Positions 44,201 to 51,146 of a stretch of 64,000 nt of DNA are shown here, in pieces. Both the position numbers and the translations under genes were made by a program. How positions within the stretch are numbered: the first letter of the stretch is position 1; every line of letters begins with the position of its first letter. The stretch is taken from IMG/VR virus record IMGVR_UViG_3300029953_000012, positions 1-64,000 of that record. The stretch is one strand, 5' to 3'. The notes below the pieces were generated by a model that saw only the letters and a list, made by a program, of their open reading frames with translations, did not search any database and was not told where the DNA came from. The DNA comes from a virus.

Positions 44201-44655
44201 TGACAACTAACGGAATGTGGATATGTATAACCCTGTTTCCTAAAAAGACCCACATATATTTTATCCAAAAGAACAGAATAATCTTTAAAAGTTACATTAA
44301 GAATCTTCTGTCCGGCCTCTATTGCAAAGTCATATGAGTATAGAAGGAAGTTCTTCAACTCAAACCCATCTAAATTAATATCAAACCATATTTCATTAGA
44401 CAATCCTCCTACACCTCCGTCGCAATGCAAATCCGTCTCTCGGATATCAAAGTATGCTGCCGATTGAGAAAATGTGGAGGTTTCTAAAACACAACTTATC
44501 GTAATTTCTGTGGGTTTCTGGTCGAATCCAAGAGTTGTAGATGCGTTATAAATCCAAGAATTAAAGGCTTGGGATGGTACCCAGTTCTGTGCGACAAATC
44601 TGTTATTACCACCTTGTGGTGTTATAGTTATTCCTTTTAATATTTGAATGGACAT
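41227..44655 (-). CDS. Large tail-tip / baseplate-hub-like protein (1,142 aa)
   Basis: 1,142 residues, first gene after a group of two large tail genes. The N-terminus (MSIQILKGITITPQGGNNRF) and the mixed alpha/beta content with a Cys-rich patch (SCQLQLPVSCLSCEYTG) differ from the repetitive fibre-like proteins, and the size suits a tail-tip or hub protein. The C-terminal segment KEVSLTLAGPPSQFGAFINY with LTLSVSDNGVKTDLIFADRP resembles the end of hub/distal-tail proteins. The upstream sequence contains TATATAATAATATATAAATA, with a possible -10 or T4-like late box (TATAAATA). No catalytic motif recognised. Confidence 0.6.
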   Translation of the reverse strand: MSIQILKGITITPQGGNNRFVAQNWVPSQAFNSWIYNASTTLGFDQKPTEITISCVLETSTFSQSAAYFDIRETDLHCDGGVGGLSNEIWFDINLDGFELKNFLLYSYDFAIEAGQKILNVTFKDYSVLLDKIYVGLFRKQGYTYPHSVSCQLQLPVSCLSCEYTGSAFTGTGFAYRDINFACYAGNNGNTFDLMQNVYYTPTNVFNTWEQNIIIPAQNGQVLNQFDLNGGYLILGTDAATEERCNSAPNINYSFIELISALRLNGIQFAGSFPSGTGDSDYVYRTSYNGSLREVLQSWMSDLAYTFYTSGRTFVGINLQNPIDITAITQIADPTSSVGQYFEINSSGSITSGGNTAILNFKSKTSLDNTFIQSVICDNSYPVTEKTVEKSVKKFVGITPLHPCSLNQIYTGMVNDINIYGTPFQRTGLEIPWFDSGVDAQGSSWFTDGYFANFARLDGRSYSDLDAAIALSNFDETLRELFVAQRCLFNAWDLDGVATTQINWTPSDNTADTFWPLENAYCRANFAALGLFPIMEITDSELKTNIVLENFKDAEHDGIANINSDQKYFRVFLGYYYEDLKSDITTWEKIAAEAMYKYGVITQGPLIEAPFSSIDTLTDISPTAGFYGASGLVYNRIQSSFIPETQRYLDVRHTPYVDVMLYSGYVVTPGSSGVYYSGSNKYFPFIPPGYSDYPGRLPTGLWSSTLDNRWGTLPIYFQAGLSYNLGDPCADNYSLDPSVSKILTDTNATLQDWKLDYFKPKVIADLSSVAEFIQSDAVNFSGIADQIWTTYTTLHFIEKKECKKLHLIIIPDTLNHPNIELVFAPQPVSVNNNQVLQAYTQKLFEAQYRKDTTETPSICSISLLDEMCRNIQSGASGFSQIFNPPLTTQQTGCVIIEDKNNIMLEGFNTGVIYGINSRCLDITITKNPNRNIYPTFDENGDYYYADLNLGNLVLDNTTVFNQIVYPIQSFPSGIANYSGIMTSDITTEFRIPAFAQVFGTPVNQTGNNTSSFKFVQNTVDNLLDPILDPLTSQIRPYITVLDGTGSSIINTPDAYYEYVKNLNNYNLTTPTKEVSLTLAGPPSQFGAFINYLTPAAGLQSLTLSVSDNGVKTDLIFADRPKVLPKPETILNKIGARIKGTYN

Positions 44656-44674
44656 AAATTTTATTTATATATTA

Positions 44675-46735
44675 TTATATAAAAAAACCAACAGAATCAG
44701 TTGCTGTATTATATAGACTGAAAGCAAATTGCGGGTCAACGTAATTCCCGCTGCACGTTCTGCATCTTGGGTATTGAAAATAATCTAATCCTTTATATTG
44801 TCTTAAGCCGTTTATCCACACTTGAGAACTAAAACCCGACACCCCGCTAATATAAGAACCACTTCCAGAAAATTCAACAAAAGTTCTAATTAAACCTAAA
44901 TATTGAGGAATGAACTTGATTTCCAAAAAATCTCCTGAAGGGTCATTTATATCGCCTAAATCATTGCCAGAAACTGAAATATAAGATGAATTTGTGAAAA
45001 AGGTATATATTGGACCATTAAATTCAAATCCTGTTTCTGTCCATTGACCCGTCGGAACAGAACTTGGTACTCCAGAAGCTGTATAAAGTGTTGAAAATGC
45101 AGTATAAATCCATTCAGAACCATTATAAGTTATACTTCCAGCGTTATTAGAAGCTTCATATTCCAATGAACCACCAACTCCTGTTCCGTTTATATAGTAA
45201 GTTCCATTAAACGCTGCTGAACCACCAACGCCTCCGCTTACATTTAGAATATTTTGACTCTGGACTGAATAGTTCAATCCACTAGCCATTTTTTGCCCAT
45301 TTAAATATATATCTGAAGCAAAATTAGCAAGAGACATACCACTAACGCCCGTTATATTAACAAAATTACTACCTGTAGTACCAGTTTGGATATATCCGGT
45401 ATTATACGGCATGGTGTAAGTGGCTGGATAAATATCATACTGTAAAATATCATTTCCATCAAACCCTATAATTAAATTATTAAATGCCACACTAAAATCT
45501 ACTCCGCTTGTTTCTGCCAAGCCGTTGCCATAAATTTGGACCACTGAATTCGAACTGGGATATTGAAGATTAGTTGGTTGGAAACCGACATTAGTGTTAA
45601 ATGGAGAATAGGTATAAATTTCTACTATATCACCAGAAGTAAAACCTTGAGGGAAATAATAATCAAATAAAATTCCACTTGCTGCTTGAGTAGAATTATA
45701 TCCAAAAGAAATTCCGCTATTATATACCGTCCCACTTATTATTTCAGATAATGGAATTAATACTTTACCCACTTGTATTAAACCAGAAATACCAGAATCT
45801 ACATAAACATATCCTGTCCCACCACCAACCAATGGATAAGGAGTTTGGACTTGAGTTGTTGAAATTAACCCACTTTCATAAATTCCTGACCAAATTGAGC
45901 CAGTAATTTGGGTTTCTGTGTAATTAATAGGCGTGGAAGTGGTAACATAGCCAGTGACAAAAGCGCAATTAATACAACCACCCATGAAACTGTTATTTAA
46001 TAAACCGCTAAATAAGTAGGCTTCGTTTATTTTACCAGAATAACCAGTAAGACTTGTGGAATAAGATAATGCTCCTCCAATTGTCAAATCAACAACATTT
46101 ATAATTTGACTTCCTTCGTCATAGCCCTTAGAATAAAAAATATTGTCAGCGACACTAAATAATCCAAAATTTACAAATCTATTTCCTAAAACACTAAAAT
46201 AAGCGAAATCTCCAAACCCAATCTCTTTTGTAATCGTGTAAGCATAATCTGGTGTTTGTAAAAATAATCTATTAGATGGCGTTATGCCTAATATGGCACC
46301 AGAAACAGAACTTGTTTGAATTAATAATTGATTTTTGGTTCCGGTATAATTACATCCACTATAACCGAGATAAAGAATTATCGAAAAATCCTCGGTAAAA
46401 ATATCGGAAATTTGGTAAAAGTAATTTCCGGTTAGGTTTCCGCTTGTTTGAGAACCCACTCCATTGTATATCATTGGCAGGGCATCATTGTAAGGGAAAG
46501 ATGTGGAAGATGAAGATGAGTCATCTAAAACACTTCCACCAGCATCAGTAATAGGAGAATCTTCTGGGTCGTAAATTTGATTGCCGCTACTAAACACAAA
46601 ATAATGATAGCCCGTTGGATAAATTTGGTTCCAGACAATCAAACTATCTCCGCTAGAAAAGTCGTATAGACCCAACGCTGTGCCAGTGTTGATTCCTGTA
46701 GCCCCTAAACAATTTATAAATGGGAGAAATTTCAT
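44675..46735 (-). CDS. Tail protein with LamG/concanavalin-like segment (686 aa)
   Basis: A 686-residue protein. Residues about 95-250 (IFTEDFSIILYLGYSG, ILGITPSNRLFLQTPDYAYT, then YFSVLGNRFVNFGLFSVAD, YSGKINEAYLFSGLLNN) follow the strand order and 'G.idev.ifs..L' ending of LamG/concanavalin-type beta sandwiches, often carbohydrate-binding in phage fibres. The remainder is SG/TG-rich. Upstream are TGTGTAATTA (46762-46753) and TAGGA before the ATG. A receptor or surface-glycan-binding function is plausible. Confidence 0.62.
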   Translation of the reverse strand: MKFLPFINCLGATGINTGTALGLYDFSSGDSLIVWNQIYPTGYHYFVFSSGNQIYDPEDSPITDAGGSVLDDSSSSSTSFPYNDALPMIYNGVGSQTSGNLTGNYFYQISDIFTEDFSIILYLGYSGCNYTGTKNQLLIQTSSVSGAILGITPSNRLFLQTPDYAYTITKEIGFGDFAYFSVLGNRFVNFGLFSVADNIFYSKGYDEGSQIINVVDLTIGGALSYSTSLTGYSGKINEAYLFSGLLNNSFMGGCINCAFVTGYVTTSTPINYTETQITGSIWSGIYESGLISTTQVQTPYPLVGGGTGYVYVDSGISGLIQVGKVLIPLSEIISGTVYNSGISFGYNSTQAASGILFDYYFPQGFTSGDIVEIYTYSPFNTNVGFQPTNLQYPSSNSVVQIYGNGLAETSGVDFSVAFNNLIIGFDGNDILQYDIYPATYTMPYNTGYIQTGTTGSNFVNITGVSGMSLANFASDIYLNGQKMASGLNYSVQSQNILNVSGGVGGSAAFNGTYYINGTGVGGSLEYEASNNAGSITYNGSEWIYTAFSTLYTASGVPSSVPTGQWTETGFEFNGPIYTFFTNSSYISVSGNDLGDINDPSGDFLEIKFIPQYLGLIRTFVEFSGSGSYISGVSGFSSQVWINGLRQYKGLDYFQYPRCRTCSGNYVDPQFAFSLYNTATDSVGFFI

Positions 46736-46752
46736 TTACCGTTTTCCTACTG

Positions 46753-46762
46753 TAATTACACA
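46753..46762 (-). promoter_or_regulatory. TGTGTAATTA motif before 44675-46735 gene
   Basis: Read on the minus strand, TGTGTAATTA ends 17 bases before the ATG at 46735. The same 9-10 base word precedes two other late genes on this strand (48420-48429 and 57815-57824), and the related TGTGTATAAT precedes the 59510-59782 gene and, on the plus strand, the GIY-YIG gene. It could be a late -10 element. Confidence 0.4.
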
Positions 46763-48409
46763 TTAATAACCAAAGAAAAATCCCGAATTTCTTGTTGGGA
46801 CGCTTATAGTGTTACTACCAACAGCCTGTAGTGATAATAGACCCGCGCTAATACCATTATCCTGACCAATCCAAGTTTGAGTATGTGAAACATCAAATAC
46901 TCCAGTGGTGATTTCAGCATTAACTAAAAATGCGGTCACATTACTTTCAGAACCGGATTGAACGTAAGTAGAAGATATTCCCTGTAAATATCCACTCAAA
47001 ATACTAAGTCCACTGGCGGTATTATAGGTATTTCCTTCAAATGTAAATTTTTGTTTAGGTCTGGTTGCTGCTTGTAAATTTTGCACAACGTAGTCGCCTT
47101 CTATTGTAGCTCCAGCTAATAATTCATAAATCCATCTAGAAGGTTCTGAATCCATCGCATATTTCAAACTATCAAGACCCATAGGTTCAAATCCGTCTTC
47201 CATATTTAAGGATAATTTTAGTTCTGCCAATTGACTATTCTCGGTGACTTCTACATCACAATTAGGAGAAAAGTTAACAGCATTATTGTGATTACCCGAA
47301 AAAACAGGTGAACTTATAATTAAACCTGTTAAAAAGGTTCTCCAATTATTCCCACCGTTGGTATTTTTGAAGATTTGGATTTGATTTAGGCGATAGTCGA
47401 GAGGGCCGAACGTTCGAAAATCACCTTCTATCTTCCAATTTTCTGTATTGTTTAGAAAGTTTTGTGTGCAAGTCACGCTGTAATCTAGGAAACCTGAAGG
47501 ATTAGCTCCAGACACATATCCGACTTTAATATCAATAGTTGCCGCGCCAGAATCTACACTTGCATTATAAGTGTTCTTAATCCAATTCGTAGTGTTATAT
47601 CCAAACTCATTCTGTATGTCCGCCAACATTCCATAATTCAGATTATTAGTAATAATAGAATTAAGATTATTGTTTATGGGAGAACCTTGAATTTTTAAAT
47701 TATAATCCACCACCCTAAATTCTTCAGTTATACCGTCAGAAATTTCTAATGAAGTTTTTTTGACGAAAGGAGAAATAACTCCAGTATTATAAAGATAGTT
47801 CTCTGTAACTGAATAAATTGCTTCTGCACGATTAATATTTTCAGAGACAGATAATAATACCCCGGAACCCGAAGGGACAAGATAAGGAATACACGAGCCA
47901 AAAGCATCCTGACCCGTAAAAGTTTGAACAAATGAGATAGCGTTTTGAAAAGCGGGATTGGAATTTCTTACTCCTTGAGCACTGATTGAATGCAAAACTG
48001 AAACTGAACCATCTTCTCGTTCGGTGAAACTATAGGCGTTGCTAGGTTGTAAAATTCCTGATGGCATCGCCCATGATTTTAGTTTTATATTATACTTAAC
48101 GAATGAGCCTTGGAAATAAGTATTTTGGTCTAAACTAATAGACTCTACTGTAATTCCAGACCAGTTATATAGAACATTATTTTGGTCGTCTTGGACTAAT
48201 AAATCTTGGAACTGATTAGAAAAAATTCCGGTTAGATAATTTATTACTTGTCCTGTGTTTGTAATTCCTGTTACAAAACCTTGTAAATCAATGGCGGTTT
48301 CGTAAGAATATAAATATCCAAATTGTATAGGAATTTGTGAAAAATTACATAGGGGTGTCGGTGGCCCTAGGGTCACGCCGCCATAACTGATATAAATTCC
48401 AGTAGTCAT
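46763..48409 (-). CDS. Distal tail protein-like (548 aa)
   Basis: A 548-residue protein starting MTTGIYISYGGVTLGPPTPL. It has beta-rich segments with alternating hydrophobics (GYLYSYETAIDLQGFVTGIT, QDDQNNVLYNWSGITVESIS), a middle CTQNFLNNTENWKIEGDFRT and a C-terminal EGDYVVQNLQAATRPKQKFT. The next gene upstream in the late direction (49374-51143) has a comparable plan, and the two may be paralogous tail-tip rings. No enzymatic motif. AGGA stands directly before the ATG and AGTGTAATTA (48429-48420) is 10 bases away. Confidence 0.55.
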   Translation of the reverse strand: MTTGIYISYGGVTLGPPTPLCNFSQIPIQFGYLYSYETAIDLQGFVTGITNTGQVINYLTGIFSNQFQDLLVQDDQNNVLYNWSGITVESISLDQNTYFQGSFVKYNIKLKSWAMPSGILQPSNAYSFTEREDGSVSVLHSISAQGVRNSNPAFQNAISFVQTFTGQDAFGSCIPYLVPSGSGVLLSVSENINRAEAIYSVTENYLYNTGVISPFVKKTSLEISDGITEEFRVVDYNLKIQGSPINNNLNSIITNNLNYGMLADIQNEFGYNTTNWIKNTYNASVDSGAATIDIKVGYVSGANPSGFLDYSVTCTQNFLNNTENWKIEGDFRTFGPLDYRLNQIQIFKNTNGGNNWRTFLTGLIISSPVFSGNHNNAVNFSPNCDVEVTENSQLAELKLSLNMEDGFEPMGLDSLKYAMDSEPSRWIYELLAGATIEGDYVVQNLQAATRPKQKFTFEGNTYNTASGLSILSGYLQGISSTYVQSGSESNVTAFLVNAEITTGVFDVSHTQTWIGQDNGISAGLLSLQAVGSNTISVPTRNSGFFFGY

Positions 48410-48419
48410 TCCTAATCAT

Positions 48420-48429
48420 TAATTACACT
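48420..48429 (-). promoter_or_regulatory. AGTGTAATTA motif before 46763-48409 gene
   Basis: Minus-strand AGTGTAATTA ends 10 bases before the ATG at 48409, in the gap between the structural gene and the inserted GIY-YIG gene. If it is a -10 box the transcript would be nearly leaderless. It would restore transcription of the downstream late genes past the inserted endonuclease. Confidence 0.4.
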
Positions 48430-48453
48430 ATTTTGTTATTTTTTTCTATTTTA

Positions 48454-48463
48454 TGTGTATAAT
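48454..48463 (+). promoter_or_regulatory. Promoter of GIY-YIG endonuclease
   Basis: TGTGTATAAT with a perfect TATAAT at 48458-48463, about 105 bases before the ATG at 48568. The identical ten bases occur on the minus strand at 59805-59814. Transcription from here includes the whole structured leader. Confidence 0.55.
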
Positions 48464-48478
48464 ATTATGTACAGATAA

Positions 48479-48563
48479 TATGAGATTAGTTAGACCATTT
48501 TGGGCTTTTCGTGAGCGTTTTGGAAACGCACTTCTTCTCATAGAACTGTACAGCACGAAAGGC
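48479..48563 (+). promoter_or_regulatory. Pseudoknot leader that can hide the GIY-YIG ribosome binding site
   Basis: Three pairings are visible: TATGAGA (48479-48485) with TCTCATA (48536-48542); hairpin GCGTTT (48515-48520) with AAACGC (48524-48529); and GCTTTTCGTG (48504-48513) with CACGAAAGGC (48554-48563), ten consecutive pairs with one G-U. The first and third interleave, giving a pseudoknot. The last arm contains AAAGG, the only Shine-Dalgarno before the ATG at 48568, so folding would block translation. RNA hairpins that mask ribosome binding sites are established for T4 homing endonucleases; here the inference is from base pairing alone. Confidence 0.6.
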
Positions 48564-48567
48564 TTTT

Positions 48568-49377
48568 ATGAATAAAATATCGGGGATATACCAAATAATA
48601 AATACAAAAAATGGCAAATTTTACGTTGGAAGCTTAAAGGATTGTTACGCAAGAAAAGGGAGGCATTTTAGGCACTTAAAAAATAGAACTCATTATAATG
48701 ATTATTTACAAAGGTCTTTTGATAAATACGGGGAATCTTCGTTTGTATTTTTAGTCTTGGAAGAAGATATACCTGAAAATAGTTTGCTTTCTATAGAGCA
48801 ATTATATTTAGACGAAATATCTAAAGATAAACAACATTCTATGAATGCTGGTTTTATAGCTGGTAGAGTAGAAATGACAGACGAAATTAAACAAAAAATA
48901 AGAATAACAAGGATAGGGAAGAAAATGAGTGAAGTTACAAAAAAGAAACTTTCTGAATTGGGGTTGGGGGAAAAGAATCACTTTTTTGGGAAACACCATA
49001 CACAAGAATCAAAAAAGAAAATTGGTAAAAAGGGAGAAAAACATCCATTTTTTGGTAAACGTCATTCTGAAGCAAGTAAAAGAAAAATATCCAAAGCTAA
49101 TAAGGGAAGAGTCCTGTCGGTCTTGACTAGAAAAAATATATCTCTTGCTAAAAAAGGAGTTCCTCGTTCAAAAGAGGCTATAAGGAAAACACAATTAGCG
49201 ATAATGATTCCAATAAAACAATTAGACAAAATAACTGGAAATATTATTAAAATTTGGCCGTCTATGAAGGATGCATCAATATCATTAGGAATTAGCAATG
49301 GTTATACTGGCAATATTAGTAGAGCATGTTCAAAAATAAAACCATCTGCCTACGGTTTCAAATGGGAATACGCTTAA
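48568..49377 (+). CDS. GIY-YIG homing endonuclease with NUMOD repeats
   Basis: A 269-residue endonuclease. GIY at residues 6-8 and YVG at 19-21 begin the catalytic domain, with Arg in YARKGRHFRHL and Glu77 in SIEQLYLDE completing the site. A linker of NUMOD3 copies follows (GEKNHFFGKHHTQESKKKIG at 134-153, GEKHPFFGKRHSEASKRKIS at 156-175), then a C-terminal NUMOD1-type DNA-binding segment (217-268: IKQLDKITGNIIKIW...AYGFKWEY). It lies on the opposite strand to all neighbours, between two tail genes, and its TAA shares bases with the stop of the 49374 gene (TTAA). It has its own promoter and a structured leader. Appears intact. Confidence 0.93.
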   Translation: MNKISGIYQIINTKNGKFYVGSLKDCYARKGRHFRHLKNRTHYNDYLQRSFDKYGESSFVFLVLEEDIPENSLLSIEQLYLDEISKDKQHSMNAGFIAGRVEMTDEIKQKIRITRIGKKMSEVTKKKLSELGLGEKNHFFGKHHTQESKKKIGKKGEKHPFFGKRHSEASKRKISKANKGRVLSVLTRKNISLAKKGVPRSKEAIRKTQLAIMIPIKQLDKITGNIIKIWPSMKDASISLGISNGYTGNISRACSKIKPSAYGFKWEYA

Positions 49378-51143
49378 GGATTATTTGCCGAAAGCCGCTT
49401 TTTCCAAGTATATACGTAATTGATTTCTACGACCAATTTTCCATCTGAGTTAAACGAGTAACGAGAAGATTCTAGAAACCAGTTTAACGTTAGATTAGGA
49501 GTATTCAATTGATTTAAAAAAGTTGTCCCTCCGTACTGATATAGAGCCGTCAAGTAATTCGCCAAAGGAATCCCGTTTATAGTAGAAAAATTTCCAGATG
49601 GAAGAGCGAATTGATTACTCTGTTTTCCTAACTGAGTATTAAAACTGATGGAGATTTCCCCTTTCTCTGTTTGATAAGCGTAAGATAGGACTGATAAATT
49701 GTTTGGCCTATTTACAATTTTAAATTCATTTACAATATCCACGGGTTTTTTATTTGAAATTTTCACATCCAACACATTAAACTCCAACCCATTTACGGTA
49801 ACAAAATAAGAAGGGTTGTTTGAATATTCGAACTTACAAGACCCCCTAGTTTTTATATTGGGCCACGTAAATTCCCGTGAAACCATGTTCATTTCTGGCA
49901 ACTCCGAGTCAATAACAGAAAAATTATTAGTGTAGTAGTTACTAATAGTTGTTGGACTAATCCCGGTTGTGTTATTCATTAGTGTCTGAAAATATCCCGA
50001 ATTATTTATAATACGGTTTACTGTATAATCAAAAGTATGTGATGCCTCAATAAGATTGTAAGTTCCTATCTTAAATTCTATCAATTGGGCAGTAATTGTT
50101 CCGTCTCCAGAAAATGTTGGATTGTTGGTAAACGATGTTTCGTAAGAGGCCGACAGACTTCTAGCATCATAAGTCTTAATGGTCTTCACTGGCGTATTTA
50201 TTAGTGGGAGTAAACCAGAATTACTTATAACTAAATATTGACTATCTTGGTTAATCACGCCGCTATTATAAAATCCACTATAAATATTAACACATCTGCC
50301 ATAAGAGTTAGATAGGTAATAATCTAATGTAGTTTCTGCCACCGCGAAATTGATTTTCCCAAAGGTAGAAGTTCTCTCTGAAACTTGGATAACACCATCC
50401 GTGCCCATCTCCAGAGAGTTAGTCAGGTTATAGATTATACCAGAACCATCGAAAGGTAGTTCCTCTCTCTTACGCGAAAAGGAATATTGGTTTTTAAATA
50501 GGTCTACTGACTCAGTATAGTAGTTTCTGAATATACCAGTATTTCCTACTCCACTTATCTGGTTGACCATAGTATATAGGCCGAATGAAGTTCCAGTATC
50601 TCCAGCGAAAATCCCGCTGGCTATCTGAGCCGCCAAAGCCCTTCTTCCCGTGGCTGTATTCGTACCAGAAATACCCGTTCTAATTCCGAAAGATAAAGCA
50701 TGATTAAAGTTTCTATTTCCATCAGCATTAGTAGCAAACGAAAAATCTTCCTTGAAGTCTAGAATCGTTGTTCCAAAATTTATGAAAAAACCCGTATCCA
50801 AACCTTCATAATAATTCCCTGTTAGTTCAGGAAACATTGATACAATATTAGTTACTGGGGAATGTACTTCCACCGTAACATTAAATTTAGATGCCTTTAA
50901 AGAGTCCGACGGGAAAGCGTATGTGTTTTGTGTTTGGAATACGGTAGTATTAATATCCCCGCTATAAACTTGCAAAAATTGCTGTTGTATTTGACTTTGA
51001 ATTGTCTGAGCAGAAACCAGATAATCCGTGCTATAAATTTCAAAACTATAAACAGAGACATCCTTTAAAGCAATAGAATTAGCTAAAAATTGCCTCGAAA
51101 CTTGCACTCCCAAAGAACCCGTTACCAAGCCAGAAATATTCAT
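49374..51143 (-). CDS. Tail-tip protein next to tape measure (589 aa)
   Basis: A 589-residue protein encoded directly after the tape measure, the usual place of the distal tail protein (Dit). It starts MNISGLVTGSLGVQVSRQFL and contains beta-rich stretches (DVSVYSFEIYSTDYLVSAQT, FGKINFAVAETTLDYYLSNS, EKGEISISFNTQLGKQSNQF). The C-terminal LNWFLESSRYSFNSDGKLVV ends in VEINYVYTWKKR, typical of a beta sandwich. The junction with the tape-measure gene is TAA-TAT-ATG, in frame. Its stop overlaps the GIY-YIG stop on the other strand. Confidence 0.6.
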   Translation of the reverse strand: MNISGLVTGSLGVQVSRQFLANSIALKDVSVYSFEIYSTDYLVSAQTIQSQIQQQFLQVYSGDINTTVFQTQNTYAFPSDSLKASKFNVTVEVHSPVTNIVSMFPELTGNYYEGLDTGFFINFGTTILDFKEDFSFATNADGNRNFNHALSFGIRTGISGTNTATGRRALAAQIASGIFAGDTGTSFGLYTMVNQISGVGNTGIFRNYYTESVDLFKNQYSFSRKREELPFDGSGIIYNLTNSLEMGTDGVIQVSERTSTFGKINFAVAETTLDYYLSNSYGRCVNIYSGFYNSGVINQDSQYLVISNSGLLPLINTPVKTIKTYDARSLSASYETSFTNNPTFSGDGTITAQLIEFKIGTYNLIEASHTFDYTVNRIINNSGYFQTLMNNTTGISPTTISNYYTNNFSVIDSELPEMNMVSREFTWPNIKTRGSCKFEYSNNPSYFVTVNGLEFNVLDVKISNKKPVDIVNEFKIVNRPNNLSVLSYAYQTEKGEISISFNTQLGKQSNQFALPSGNFSTINGIPLANYLTALYQYGGTTFLNQLNTPNLTLNWFLESSRYSFNSDGKLVVEINYVYTWKKRLSANNP

Positions 51144-51146
51144 ATA

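Noticed and set aside
48410-49377. Group I intron carrying the GIY-YIG gene
   Set aside because: The endonuclease lies between two complete genes on the opposite strand and no coding sequence is interrupted. The RNA structure is a leader, not an intron core.
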